From Salticus scenicus (lineage: Eukaryota; Arthropoda; Arachnida; Araneae; Salticidae): 64,000 bases of DNA. The stretch covers positions 108,332,059 to 108,396,058 of the forward strand of contig OZ005653.1 of the NCBI GenBank assembly GCA_963930645.1, given 5' to 3'. A program made the position numbers and the translations under genes. The notes beneath the pieces were generated by a model. It was not told the DNA's origin and did not search any database. It was given only the letters and a program-made list of their open reading frames with translations. The first letter of the stretch is position 1. Every line of letters begins with the position of its first letter. Shown in pieces: positions 9,384 through 23,903 of this stretch.

Positions 9384-9754
9384 TAACATTCAATCTTATA
9401 AGATTGCTTGTAAATCGAAAGAGAAATATCTAGATTAATGAAATTTTCTAAAACTGTCATTCACGAAGTGATAATTAGAAAAATGGTTTCAGATAAATTT
9501 AAATGTTTTGGAAGAAAAACGAATCTGACAGTACGTGAAGATCAAGAAATATTTTAATTATGAATTAAAAATTTCATTTGACTCGTGAAATTAAGACAAT
9601 TTTCAGAAAAGTAAAGTCTCATTTAACAGTTTCAGAAAATATTAAATGAAAAATATATGCAAAATTTATAAAACTGTTGAAATGAACGTGGGTACTGAAA
9701 CATTATCAAGAAGGAAGGATTGAAATTGGCATGCTAAAATGAATGGGAGCAATT
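9384..9754 (+). pseudogene. HTH relic, copy 2
   Basis: Same relic as at 2330, with the type-a base atgaaattttct at the HTH (S-K-T helix region). Still interrupted by stops. Confidence 0.4.
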
Positions 9755-10352
9755 GATATTTTTATAGAAAAAAATTTATTATGTGCAGTCAGAATGTTTA
9801 TAAATGTTATTGTCATTTTTGAGGAAGAAACTGAATCAATGCTTAGTCTAAAAATAGGATGTTGATCAATAATGCGTTGAAGAGCTTTTAATCAGAATGG
9901 ATTGTCCGATTTACAGTGAATTTTGAAAAATATGAACCCACGGAAATATTAAATATGCTATATGATCATTTGGTACCGTTTGGGACTCTTTAGGTGGTGC
10001 TATCATTTACAGTGAATTTCGGGAAGTAAGAGCTCATCGCAATATTAAGTATGCTATAAGAAGTATGCTATATCTGTACTGATAAGTATAAAGGATTTAA
10101 GTCAAAGGATTTAACAAATCAGAAGAATCGATTAGGAGAAAGGTATTTCGTTGACTTATACCCTTTATACCATTCAGTGATTGTCAACCTTCATTTAATA
10201 ACGGGAAAAAATTGAATAAAATATTTTATAACATACATGAATGGTAAATTTCTGACTTGAACCTTTTTTTACCAATAGATTTTCTCAAAGACTAAATGAC
10301 ATAGACTTAAATCCTTTATTCCAATCGACTGAGAATTTTTTTCTGAGTCTCA

Positions 10353-12181
10353 CTATGTACTTAACTCAAAATCGACATTTTTGGACTTATATTCCTTTAT
10401 ACTTAACAGTACAGATATATTAAATGCTGTTTCTTGTTCTGAACCAAACTTAAATGTAGATCCTGTATGTAATAGATCACTCGTTGGTATGACTATCTGA
10501 GCGTATTGTGAAATGAATTTGCGAAAATATCGACTTAATACTATATACAATTGTACTTGTTTAACTGATTTGGGTTGAGGAAATCTTCGAACGGCTAATG
10601 TTCGATTAGGTGAACGTCTTATTGTTCCATCTTCAACGCTGTATCCCAAAATCTCAACTTTTCTTTTCAAAAACTAACACTTCTTAAAATTGATATATAA
10701 ACCGTAATCAGAAGCACTTTTTTTAGTTTTTTTATTCCTTCCTCTTTGTCTTGGGATGGAATGCTTATGCCTTCTATGTAAATAACCACTGTATTATCAT
10801 GAGGGAATTCCACCAACACTATGCTTATGTATCGTTGAAACTGGCTTGGTGATGTGCTCAATCCGAACGGAAATCTTAGAAACTCATATTTTCCATTATG
10901 TGTAAGAAATGCAACATATTTCATGCTCTTATCCTCTATTTCGAGGAGAAAAAATCCGTTCTTTAGATCTAGAGTCGTAAAAACTTTTGATTTCTCCAAA
11001 TGACCCAATGCATTTTCAATTGGAGGTAAGGGAATGATCCTTAACAATCTTTCGATTTAGCATTCGATAATCTACTCACAACCGGATTGAGTTGTCTTTC
11101 TTTTTAAATAATATAACTGGCGCAGCATAATCAGATTAACTAGGTCTAATTATTCTGTCATATAACCATTGTTGAATTTCAACTTTATTTATTTTCTGTT
11201 TTTTTAAAGGAGATCTTCGTGGATGTTCTTTCACAGGTATATCATCAGTCGAAATTATGGTAATCTTCAACTCCGTAGTTTTTGGCATGTAATATTTGAT
11301 CATTTTCTTTATTTCTTATTTATAACTTGATTTTGTCAAATGATTCAAATCCACTTCCTCTGAATTTACGGCTTCCGCTAGATTAATCGAAAAGCTACTT
11401 TCTCGCAAGTTTTTATTTTAATGTTCTTTCTCTATATTCTCAAGGAAAGATAGATTTTCATTTAAAGCTTTGATTATTTTATTAAGACAATTCACGTACG
11501 ACATATGGGATTTATTTACAGAAGTTTCCAGATTGGCATTTATACTTTACTTGATTTCATTACATTGACATTGTTGCGTCAAAACCCATTTATTTCAAAT
11601 ATATTTTCCTTTTTATAATTCTGGAGTCCAGATGATTTTTTATCTCCGTTTTAAAATTCTTTTGCGAATTTAATATGGCCGATCCAAACATTTTTACGTT
11701 TGCCTAAAACTTTTAATCCTCTTCATCTGTAGATAAGTTTAATTTGTTAATTACGTCAATTCCTAGCACAATTTCATGCGCTAGATCTTCTATAACATAA
11801 ACATTGGCAGAAACCACAATGCCGTCAATACACAATTCCGTTGGAAAATGCTCTAAAAGTTGCATGACTTCCATGGCGATACCCGATAATTTTACATCAT
11901 CAAAACATAATTCTGGAGAGCCAACTTTTATATAGGTTTCTTAATTCATGAGATTCAATTCACTTCCTGTTTCAATCAAACACTTTGCATTCTTGCCATT
12001 AATTTTGAATTTATTTTTTCTATTTTATTGTAATTTGGCGTAATACTATTAAAATTTGCTTCCCGTTTAGTACGTAATCGGACGAATTTTCGTCTTGATA
12101 ATATTGTCGGAAACCTTGGCGACCGTTATTCCTGTTTGGGCACTGCGAAGCTATGTGGCCATAAGAATCGCGCGCATAACA
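10353..12181 (-). pseudogene. Ty3/gypsy relic, copy 2
   Basis: Encodes the same interrupted segments as copy 1: ETG protease, YIEG box, and TAG before FLKRKVEIL. The last zinc-knuckle Cys is retained (tttgggcactgcg). Confidence 0.88.
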
Positions 12182-12507
12182 CCTGATATTTCATTTATAT
12201 TTATTTTTCCCTCCATAATCATGGTCAGAATAGAAAATCTAGAAGGACTTTAAAACATGTTCATATTTATTAAAATTATATTTACAAATTAAAATATACA
12301 CAGCTTTTCGCCATGAGTTTTCATGGCCTCTTAGGGTCACACAAGGGATGATAAGAACAGACAGCATATATATATCATGAGTCCGGGTGGTGGTAACAGA
12401 TCTTTGAAACTTGACAAAAAATATTACGTATATTAAGAAGAATTCTCTCTTGAATGTCACTTGTAGCGAAGACTATTGAATATGAAAGAAAGTATTAAAT
12501 ATATGTA

Positions 12508-13845
12508 CACTAAGCGACAAAAAAAAAAAAATCCGCACTTGAATATTTTCCTTTTTGCCTTCTAGAACCGCCAATTATATCGTTTAAAAAGCAAATTTTC
12601 GGATAGATTTTATTATGTTGTCCTGAACATACACTTTAGCTTTGAGTCTTGTGTTAAAAACAAAATGCAATTGTCAGTAAAATTGTAATTTTAGAAATTA
12701 TTTCAAAAATGGTAAGAATAAGGCAGTTAACGATGCCACAAAAAAGTATAAATTTTTGAACGAAAAAAAAAAAAAAACATATTTTAATACGTGAGATGGC
12801 AAAATAATTATATATTAACGAAATATTGATGAAAAGGTTTTTAGCAAGATATAAAATTTTTTGGCCGTTTAAACTGGAAATTTGATTTTAGGCGGCCATG
12901 TTGCTCATCCAAGCAAAATGGCCGTAAGTTAAAAAGCCATTGCTTATAAAATCGGTTTGTATTACATTTAGAACATAAAATAGATTCAGGAAAAGTGTTT
13001 AGCAGCATAATTTCTTTAACTACAGTACAACAACTATTAAACAAAACAGGTTTAAATGACAGAAAATTAGAAAAAAATTCCATTCTTCGTGAAGAGAAAT
13101 ACGAAAGCAAGACCTCAGTAGGGTAAAAAATTAAAAATAAAAAATTATTAGTTAATTATTGGGCTGAACTGGTTTTCTTTCAGGAGTCACGTTTAACTTA
13201 TTTCGAGCTAAAGAGAAAGCAACCAGATCTGACAACGAAAATGTGACCGACTTAATGAAAATCGCATATTAAAACAGCGATATATTCTCCGTACATTATG
13301 GTACGGAGGTGCATAACTTTTCAAACAATCGGGCAAATTTTTATGCTCAAGGGATCAATTAACTCGAAATAAAGCACAATCGTCATAAAAGTGGTGCCTG
13401 ACCTACTATTTTGGAGGTATCTTGGATATTTCCGCAAACACCATTTCAAGATGATAAAGCACCTTACTACACGATATCTGTGGTAAGTTTATTCACTTCA
13501 AATTGTCAAAATTTCCTATTCATTCCCATTAGAACGTATAATTATGTAAATAATCATAATGTATTTCACTTTAAGTTAAATTCCACAAAGGATATACTAA
13601 AATTTCTTCTTTACCAGACATGGAAGTAGTCCATTATCGCGATCCGCTTGAAAATGTTATGTCTATTAAAAGGCGGGGAAGAAGGGAGAGGATTCGAAAT
13701 TTGAAACCTGTAACTCTGCCAGAACTAGAAAAAATTATTTGTTTTATTTGGCACATTGAAATTTCTATGATTTATATTAAAACACTGTATAAAACTATGC
13801 CATTGCGCATTAAAACAGTAAAGATGGAATTAACCCAATGCGGAA
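12508..13845 (+). pseudogene. Truncated Tc1-like transposon, copy 2
   Basis: A13 in the terminal repeat. The 72- and 104-codon open segments are residue-for-residue as in copy 1. Confidence 0.85.
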
Positions 13846-14245
13846 CTTTTATCGTTACATCGATGATATTATTGTATTTTATCTCAACAAGAACTCACAA
13901 AATGGCTTTTCCTTCAATTATCCACCTAATTTAAAGCTAACTCAAAATACTCTGACTAATCAATCTATTAACTTTTTAGATCTCAAAATAATCATCGATG
14001 GTAATAAACTTTACACAGATATCTATGACAAACGGCAAGATTTTTGTTTTAATGTAAACTTATTTACACATTTTAATTCATGTCTGCATCTTTCGGTCTT
14101 TAGAAACATCATCATTAACCATTTATTTCGAATTAATAATTTATGCTCTGCACAGTTTAAAAACAAGAATATTAATAAACTGATCACAGCCACTGCTAAA
14201 ATGGGTTTTCCTAAAAACTTTGTATTTTCTATTTTATATCCTTAA
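13838..14245 (+). pseudogene. Chimeric PLE RT-tail ORF, copy 3
   Basis: Identical protein to the one at 6770. The A-tract after the stop is 10 nt instead of 12. Confidence 0.75.
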
Positions 14246-16447
14246 CCATGTGTCTGTCAGTACAAAAAAAAAAGCTGTGTACACTCTTGTGTATATCAAC
14301 AAAAAATTTATAAAATAATAAAAGACAATAAAAAAGGTGGCGGTTGGGTGGGCAGATGTTTGATTACGGAGGTGGGGTGGTGTTGTAAGGCTGGATGGTT
14401 GGGTGGGTTTGTGAAATTAAATTAAAAAAAAAAAAAAAAAAAGTAGAAGGCTTGTTGCATTTGCTTTGTATTACCATGCAAACTTTCATTTTCTAATAAA
14501 TTTTCAGTTTTTTCCTTTTTGAGTTGTCAACTATTTAATGTTCTAATTATACTGTTAAACACAATGTGATCAATCGATGAATTTCATTGTGGCTTCGTGG
14601 TTTCATTGTTGTTCATCTGCTTTGAAATTTTGCATTTTTAAATCCATATGGTTCCTGTTCTGATTGTGGCAGGCTGGGGGAGTGTTGCCGGCGTAAAACT
14701 AGTGTAAAACCACAGGCAAGTCACAAGTCTTGCCGCCTGCCTCCTTCTTCCTATCTTGTGTTTTTTGGGTTGTTTTTTCATTAGTTTTGATAAGTTTATG
14801 GTTTTAAGTTAAGATTTGTTGTTTTACTTTATTGATTCATTTTTTTTTTGCAGGCTGTTAATTAATAGATCTCGTTTCTTTACATAAGTGTATTTCATCC
14901 ACTGATATATATATATATATTTTTATCTTATTGGTCATTGGTGTTACAGTGATCTTGTATCTGTTGCTTGGCTTCTACTATGCTTAATAGATCATCTTTA
15001 TTACATATATATATATATATTTGCAAAAGTGTATGTTTTAATTTAAATTAAAAACAAAAGATGGCGCCAAAACAGCATTTGCTGTTTTTTCCTATTCCCT
15101 GTGCGGAAGGATACATGAATAGGAATCGCAAATGATTGAGCTACTACAAAATCGATGTTTATGAATTATTAAAAATTTTTTGCTTTAAAAAATTGTAAAT
15201 TCATCATTATTATGATAAAATGGAATGTCTAAAATTACAAAATACTTCCTTATTTAAAATGTTATCTAAATACTTTTTTGACTAAATATGAAATTTTGAA
15301 ATCAAAAATATCTTTTTCATAGCAGAAGAGAAAATATATTTAAGTGAATTTGACTTAGAATATATACAATAAATATATAAAAAATGTAATAAAGTATTTT
15401 TGCGTTAAAAAAAAAAAAGGAAAATTTAAATAATTCATTGACTGCATTCACGTTGGTCAGCCAACCAACGTGCCTTGAAAGTGAGAACCGAATTACGACA
15501 TTTTCGCCGAATAAATGCATGCATTTTGGCGGAGTAATATAGTTCTATTTTTAAAGCAACTTTTACAAAAAAAACAAGAGTTTTCCTGAAAAAAACGAAA
15601 ACGTTACTAGATTCAGAAAGATCCCATTAACAACATATATTAATTAAATTAAAATCGTTCGTGCGGTTTTAGAGATATTTTTTCATGAATTTAGTCTATT
15701 ACATCCTTACACCACACATTTTCCCTTTTTGGCTTTAAATTGAGATTCAGATCTCAAAACATACTGCATGTAGAAATGTAAAAATTTCAGGATAGATTAA
15801 GACCGAAGATAAAAGACTTTTGAAAAGATCAGAACAAAATATGGCATATTTGCTGAGATATTAAGTGTCGGCTTTTACAAATCTCTTTGATGTCAAACTA
15901 GCCGTATATATGAGTTCGCAGCGTTCAGTTTGTCCTTCCGCTTGCGTCACTCGAAAAACTGTCGTTTTTCATGATAAATGAAATATTCATTTCTGTTGAA
16001 TTTCTTTTAAAGTATATTTGTAGAACCATTTTGTGCAACGTCCCCCATAAACTACATATTGATGTTAGTATCCATTTTTTAATAGTGTACTGTGCGTTAA
16101 GAAATGACAAGGCTACTTATAAATCGGCGCACATCTAAAGTAGAAGACGTAATATAAAAGTTTCTAATACATGTATAAAATAAACATATTCTTTTATAAT
16201 TGCTATATTTAAATGTGAGTTATTTCGTTTTGAAATCTACTAATTTTGTTAAATATAGTGAAACTTAAGAATTTTTAAAAACAGGTAAGGAAATTAGCCT
16301 GTAATACGTCATATTACAGTCTTTGTGAATGGTACGCGAGTAAATTTCGTAAAAGTATCCTCAAATACAAAGATACAGATTTAGATTTGCTTTATTCACG
16401 TTAACTTTGAAGATACCGCAGTGTAAAAATCTCACTAACGAAATGGA

Positions 16448-16818
16448 TAACATTCAATCTTATAAGATTGCTTGTAAATCGAAAGAGAAATATCTAGATT
16501 AATGAAACTTTCTAAAACTGTCATTCACGAAGTGATAATTAGAAAAATGGTTTCAGATAAATTTAAATGTTTTGGAAGAAAAACGAATCTGACAGTACGT
16601 GAAGATCAAGAAATATTTTAATTATGAATTAAAAATTTCATTTGACTCGTGAAATTAAGAAAATTTTCAGAAAAGTAAAGTCTCATTTAACAGTTTCAGA
16701 AAATATTAAATGAAAAATATATGCAAAATTTATAAAACTGTTGAAATGAACGTGGGTACTGAAACATTATCAAGAAGGAAGGATTGAAATTGGCATGCTA
16801 AAATGAATGGGAGCAATT
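16448..16818 (+). pseudogene. HTH relic, copy 3
   Basis: Keeps the atgaaactttct base of copy 1. No repaired reading frame compared with the other copies. Confidence 0.4.
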
Positions 16819-17416
16819 GATATTTTTATAGAAAAAAATTTATTATGTGCAGTCAGAATGTTTATAAATGTTATTGTCATTTTTGAGGAAGAAACTGAAT
16901 CAATGCTTAGTCTAAAAATAGGATGTTGATCAATAATGCGTTGAAGAGCTTTTAATCAGAATGGATTGTCCGATTTACAGTGAATTTTGAAAAATATGAA
17001 CCCACGGAAATATTAAATATGCTATATGATCATTTGGTACCGTTTGGGACTCTTTAGGTGGTGCTATCATTTACAGTGAATTTCGGGAAGTAAGAGCTCA
17101 TCGCAATATTAAGTATGCTATAAGAAGTATGCTATATCTGTACTGATAAGTATAAAGGATTTAAGTCAAAGGATTTAACAAATCAGAAGAATCGATTAGG
17201 AGAAAGGTATTTCGTTGTCTTATACCCTTTATACCATTCATTGATTGTCAACCTTCATTTAATAACGGGAAAAAATTGAATAAAATATTTTATAACATAC
17301 ATGAATGGTAAATTTCTGACTTGAACCTTTTTTTACCAATAGATTTTCTCAAAGACTAAATGACATAGACTTAAATCCTTTATTCCAATCGACTGAGAAT
17401 TTTTTTCTGAGTCTCA

Positions 17417-19245
17417 CTATGTACTTAACTCAAAATCGACATTTTTGGACTTATATTCCTTTATACTTAACAGTACAGATATATTAAATGCTGTTTCTTG
17501 TTCTGAACCAAACTTAAATGTAGATCCTGTATGTAATAGATCACTCGTTGGTATGACTATCTGAGCGTATTGTGAAATGAATTTGCGAAAATATCGACTT
17601 AATACTATATACAATTGTACTTGTTTAACTGATTTGGGTTGAGGAAATCTTCGAACGGCTAATGTTCGATTAGGTGAACGTCTTATTGTTCCATCTTCAA
17701 CGCTGTATCCCAAAATCTCAACTTTTCTTTTCAAAAAATAACACTTCTTAAAATTGATATATAAACCGTAATCAGAAGCACTTTTTTTAGTTTTTTTATT
17801 CCTTCCTCTTTGTCTTGGGATGGAATGCTTATGCCTTCTATGTAAATAACCACTGTATTATCATGAGGGAATTCCACCAACACTATGCTTATGTATCGTT
17901 GAAACTGGCTTGGTGATGTGCTCAATCCGAACGGAAATCTTAGAAACTCATATTTTCCATTATGTGTAAGAAATGCAACATATTTCATGCTCTTATCCTC
18001 TATTTCGAGGAGAAAAAATCCGTTCTTTAGATCTAGAGTCGTAAAAACTTTTGATTTCTCCAAATGACCCAATGCATTTTCAATTGGAGGTAAGGGAATG
18101 ATCCTTAACAATCTTTCGATTTAGCATTCGATAATCTACTCACAACCGGATTGAGTTGTCTTTCTTTTTAAATAATATAACTGGCGCAGCATAATCAGAT
18201 TAACTAGGTCTAATTATTCTGTCATATAACCATTGTTGAATTTCAACTTTATTTATTTTCTGTTTTTTTAAAGGAGATCTTCGTGGATGTTCTTTCACAG
18301 GTATATCATCAGTCGAAATTATGGTAATCTTCAACTCCGTAGTTTTTGGCATGTAATATTTGATCATTTTCTTTATTTCTTATTTATAACTTGATTTTGT
18401 CAAATGATTCAAATCCACTTCCTCTGAATTTACGGCTTCCGCTAGATTAATCGAAGAGCTACTTTCTCGCAAGTTTTTATTTTAATGTTCTTTCTCTATA
18501 TTCTCAAGGAAAGATAGATTTTCATTTAAAGCTTTGATTATTTTATTAAGACAATTCACGTACGACATATGGGATTTATTTACAGAAGTTTCCAGATTGG
18601 CATTTATACTTTACTTGATTTCATTACATTGACATTGTTGCGTCAAAACCCATTTATTTCAAATATATTTTCCTTTTTATAATTCTGGAGTCCAGATGAT
18701 TTTTTATCTCCGTTTTAAAATTCTTTTGCGAATTTAATATGGCCGATCCAAACATTTTTACGTTTGCCTAAAACTTTTAATCCTCTTCATCTGTAGATAA
18801 GTTTAATTTGTTAATTACGTCAATTCCTAGCACAATTTCATGCGCTAGATCTTCTATAACATAAACATTGGCAGAAACCACAATGCCGTCAATACACAAT
18901 TCCGTTGGAAAATGCTCTAAAAGTTGCATGACTTCCATGGCGATACCCGATAATTTTACATCATCAAAACATAATTCTGGAGAGCCAACTTTTATATAGG
19001 TTTCTTAATTCATGAGATTCAATTCACTTCCTGTTTCAATCAAACACTTTGCATTCTTGCCATTAATTTTGAATTTATTTTTTCTATTTTATTGTAATTT
19101 GGCGTAATACTATTAAAATTTGCTTCCCGTTTAGTACGTAATCGGACGAATTTTCGTCTTGATAATATTGTCGGAAACCTTGGCGACCGTTATTCCTGTT
19201 TGGGAACTGCGAAGCTATGTGGCCATAAGAATCGCGCGCATAACA
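17417..19245 (-). pseudogene. Ty3/gypsy relic, copy 3 (TAG codon open, extra Cys lost)
   Basis: Two changes from copies 1, 2, 4 and 6. The TAG between KKC and FLKRKVEIL is TAT (Tyr) here, so the frame reads KKCYFLKRKVEIL as in an intact family member. The final Cys of the zinc knuckle is Phe (gca to gaa on the plus strand, near 19204). Other lesions remain, so it is still dead. Confidence 0.88.
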
Positions 19246-19571
19246 CCTGATATTTCATTTATATTTATTTTTCCCTCCATAATCATGGTCAGAATAGAAA
19301 ATCTAGAAGGACTTTAAAACATGTTCATATTTATTAAAATTATATTTACAAATTAAAATATACACAGCTTTTCGCCATGAGTTTTCATGGCCTCTTAGGG
19401 TCACACAAGGGATGATAAGAACAGACAGCATATATATATCATGAGTCCGGGTGGTGGTAACAGATCTTTGAAACTTGACAAAAAATATTACGTATATTAA
19501 GAAGAATTCTCTCTTGAATGTCACTTGTAGCGAAGACTATTGAATATGAAAGAAAGTATTAAATATATGTA

Positions 19572-19581
19572 CACTAAGCGA

Positions 19582-19615
<34 letters not shown>

Positions 19616-20927
19616 GCACTTGAATATTTTCCTTTTTGCCTTCTAGAACCGCCAATTATATCGTTTAAAAAGCAAATTTTCGGATAGATTTTATTATGTT
19701 GTCCTGAACATACACTTTAGCTTTGAGTCTTGTGTTAAAAACAAAATGCAATTGTCAGTAAAATTGTAATTTTAGAAATTATTTCAAAAATGGTAAGAAT
19801 AAGGCAGTTAACGATGCCACAAAAAAGTATAAATTTTTGAACGAAAAAAAAAAAAAAAACATATTTTAATACGTGAGATGGCAAAATAATTATATATTAA
19901 CGAAATATTGATGAAAAGGTTTTTAGCAAGATATAAAATTTTTTGGCCGTTTAAACTGGAAATTTGATTTTAGGCGGCCATGTTGCTCATCCAAGCAAAA
20001 TGGCCGTAAGTTAAAAAGCCATTGCTTATAAAATCGGTTTGTATTACATTTAGAACATAAAATAGATTCAGGAAAAGTGTTTAGCAGCATAATTTCTTTA
20101 ACTACAGTACAACAACTATTAAACAAAACAGGTTTAAATGACAGAAAATTAGAAAAAAATTCCATTCTTCGTGAAGAGAAATACGAAAGCAAGACCTCAG
20201 TAGGGTAAAAAATTAAAAATAAAAAATTATTAGTTAATTATTGGGCTGAACTGGTTTTCTTTCAGGAGTCACGTTTAACTTATTTCGAGCTAAAGAGAAA
20301 GCAACCAGATCTGACAACGAAAATGTGACCGACTTAATGAAAATCGCATATTAAAACAGCGATATATTCTCCGTACATTATGGTACGGAGGTGCATAACT
20401 TTTCAAACAATCGGGCAAATTTTTATGCTCAAGGGATCAATTAACTCGAAATAAAGCACAATCGTCATAAAAGTGGTGCCTGACCTACTATTTTGGAGGT
20501 ATCTTGGATATTTCCGCAAACACCATTTCAAGATGATAAAGCACCTTACTACACGATATCTGTGGTAAGTTTATTCACTTCAAATTGTCAAAATTTCCTA
20601 TTCATTCCCATTAGAACGTATAATTATGTAAATAATCATAATGTATTTCACTTTAAGTTAAATTCCACAAAGGATATACTAAAATTTCTTCTTTACCAGA
20701 CATGGAAGTAGTCCATTATCGCGATCCGCTTGAAAATGTTATGTCTATTAAAAGGCGGGGAAGAAGGGAGAGGATTCGAAATTTGAAACCTGTAACTCTG
20801 CCAGAACTAGAAAAAATTATTTGTTTTATTTGGCACATTGAAATTTCTATGATTTATATTAAAACACTGTATAAAACTATGCCATTGCGCATTAAAACAG
20901 TAAAGATGGAATTAACCCAATGCGGAA
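19572..20927 (+). pseudogene. Truncated Tc1-like transposon, copy 3
   Basis: The terminal poly(A) is 30 nt instead of 13, accounting for most of the extra length of this copy. Coding remnants are unchanged. Confidence 0.85.
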
Positions 20928-21327
20928 CTTTTATCGTTACATCGATGATATTATTGTATTTTATCTCAACAAGAACTCACAAAATGGCTTTTCCTTCAAT
21001 TATCCACCTAATTTAAAGCTAACTCAAAATACTCTGACTAATCAATCTATTAACTTTTTAGATCTCAAAATAATCATCGATGGTAATAAACTTTACACAG
21101 ATATCTATGACAAACGGCAAGATTTTTGTTTTAATGTAAACTTATTTACACATTTTAATTCATGTCTGCATCTTTCGGTCTTTAGAAACATCATCATTAA
21201 CCATTTATTTCGAATTAATAATTTATGCTCTGCACAGTTTAAAAACAAGAATATTAATAAACTGATCACAGCCACTGCTAAAATGGGTTTTCCTAAAAAC
21301 TTTGTATTTTCTATTTTATATCCTTAA
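20920..21327 (+). pseudogene. Chimeric PLE RT-tail ORF, copy 4
   Basis: Identical 135-residue frame. The A-tract after the stop is 12 nt, as in copy 2. Confidence 0.75.
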
Positions 21328-23532
21328 CCATGTGTCTGTCAGTACAAAAAAAAAAAAGCTGTGTACACTCTTGTGTATATCAACAAAAAATTTATAAAAT
21401 AATAAAAGACAATAAAAAAGGTGGCGGTTGGGTGGGCAGATGTTTGATTACGGAGGTGGGGTGGTGTTGTAAGGCTGGATGGTTGGGTGGGTTTGTGAAA
21501 TTAAATTAAAAAAAAAAAAAAAGTAGAAGGCTTGTTGCATTTGCTTTGTATTACCATGCAAACTTTCATTTTCTAATAAATTTTCAGTTTTTTCCTTTTT
21601 GAGTTGTCAACTATTTAATGTTCTAATTATACTGTTAAACACAATGTGATCAATCGATGAATTTCATTGTGGCTTCGTGGTTTCATTGTTGTTCATCTGC
21701 TTTGAAATTTTGCATTTTTAAATCCATATGGTTCCTGTTCTGATTGTGGCAGGCTGGGGGAGTGTTGCCGGCGTAAAACTAGTGTAAAACCACAGGCAAG
21801 TCACAAGTCTTGCCGCCTGCCTCCTTCTTCCTATCTTGTGTTTTTTGGGTTGTTTTTTCATTAGTTTTGATAAGTTTATGGTTTTAAGTTAAGATTTGTT
21901 GTTTTACTTTATTGATTCATTTTTTTTTTTTTTGCAGGCTGTTAATTAATAGATCTCGTTTCTTTACATAAGTGTATTTCATCCACTGATATATATATAT
22001 ATATTTTTATCTTATTGGTCATTGGTGTTACAGTGATCTTGTATCTGTTGCTTGGCTTCTACTATGCTTAATAGATCATCTTTATTACATATATATATAT
22101 ATATTTGCAAAAGTGTATGTTTTAATTTAAATTAAAAACAAAAGATGGCGCCAAAACAGCATTTGCTGTTTTTTCCTATTCCCTGTGCGGAAGGATACAT
22201 GAATAGGAATCGCAAATGATTGAGCTACTACAAAATCGATGTTTATGAATTATTAAAAATTTTTTGCTTTAAAAAATTGTAAATTCATCATTATTATGAT
22301 AAAATGGAATGTCTAAAATTACAAAATACTTCCTTATTTAAAATGTTATCTAAATACTTTTTTGACTAAATATGAAATTTTGAAATCAAAAATATCTTTT
22401 TCATAGCAGAAGAGAAAATATATTTAAGTGAATTTGACTTAGAATATATACAATAAATATATAAAAAATGTAATAAAGTATTTTTGCGTTAAAAAAAAAA
22501 AAAGGAAAATTTAAATAATTCATTGACTGCATTCACGTTGGTCAGCCAACCAACGTGCCTTGAAAGTGAGAACCGAATTACGACATTTTCGCCGAATAAA
22601 TGCATGCATTTTGGCGGAGTAATATAGTTCTATTTTTAAAGCAACTTTTACAAAAAAAACAAGAGTTTTCCTGAAAAAAACGAAAACGTTACTAGATTCA
22701 GAAAGATCCCATTAACAACATATATTAATTAAATTAAAATCGTTCGTGCGGTTTTAGAGATATTTTTTCATGAATTTAGTCTATTACATCCTTACACCAC
22801 ACATTTTCCCTTTTTGGCTTTAAATTGAGATTCAGATCTCAAAACATACTGCATGTAGAAATGTAAAAATTTCAGGATAGTTTAAGACCGAAGATAAAAG
22901 ACTTTTGAAAAGATCAGAACAAAATATGGCATATTTGCTGAGATATTAAGTGTCGGCTTTTACAAATCTCTTTGATGTCAAACTAGCCGTATATATGAGT
23001 TCGCAGCGTTCAGTTTGTCCTTCCGCTTGCGTCACTCGAAAAACTGTCGTTTTTCATGATAAATGAAATATTCATTTCTGTTGAATTTCTTTTAAAGTAT
23101 ATTTGTAGAACCATTCTGTGCAACGTCCCCCATAAACTACATATTGATGTTAGTATCCATTTTTTAATAGTGTACTGTGCGTTAAGAAATGACAAGGCTA
23201 CTTATAAATCGGCGCACATCTAAAGTAGAAGACGTAATATAAAAGTTTCTAATACATGTATAAAATAAACATATTCTTTTATAATTGCTATATTTAAATG
23301 TGAGTTATTTCGTTTTGAAATCTACTAATTTTGTTAAATATAGTGAAACTTAAGAATTTTTAAAAACAGGTAAGGAAATTAGCCTGTAATACGTCATATT
23401 ACAGTCTTTGTGAATGGTACGCGAGTAAATTTCGTAAAAGTATCCTCAAATACAAAGATACAGATTTAGATTTGCTTTATTCACGTTAACTTTGAAGATA
23501 CCGCAGTGTAAAAATCTCACTAACGAAATGGA

Positions 23533-23903
23533 TAACATTCAATCTTATAAGATTGCTTGTAAATCGAAAGAGAAATATCTAGATTAATGAAATTTTCTAA
23601 AACTGTCATTCACGAAGTGATAATTAGAAAAATGGTTTCAGATAAATTTAAATGTTTTGGAAGAAAAACGAATCTGACAGTACGTGAAGATCAAGAAATA
23701 TTTTAATTATGAATTAAAAATTTCATTTGACTCGTGAAATTAAGACAATTTTCAGAAAAGTAAAGTCTCATTTAACAGTTTCAGAAAATATTAAATGAAA
23801 AATATATGCAAAATTTATAAAACTGTTGAAATGAACGTGGGTACTGAAACATTATCAAGAAGGAAGGATTGAAATTGGCATGCTAAAATGAATGGGAGCA
23901 ATT
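23533..23903 (+). pseudogene. HTH relic, copy 4
   Basis: Matches copy 2 at the diagnostic atgaaattttct and attaagacaatt sites. Confidence 0.4.

Larger units (their letters stand above)
6779..13846 (+). repeat. Array copy 2 (type a, 7068 bp)
   Basis: Full-length unit. Diagnostic variants: gatagtttaag near 8736, atgaaattttct near 9438, attaagacaatt near 9591, A13 in the Tc1 end at 12519, and A12 after the PLE stop. Shared with copy 4. Confidence 0.95.
13847..20928 (+). repeat. Array copy 3 (type b, 7082 bp)
   Basis: Full-length unit. Diagnostic variants shared with copy 5: gatagattaag near 15792, ttcgttgtctta near 17211, caaaaaataac near 17732, gaagagctac near 18453, tttgggaactgcg near 19199, and A30 in the Tc1 end at 19583. 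Private base: accattcattgatt near 17232. Confidence 0.95.

Noticed and set aside
15317..15520. 67-codon minus-strand frame in copy 3 only
   Set aside because: It is opened by a homopolymer length change in an A-tract; equivalent copies lack it.
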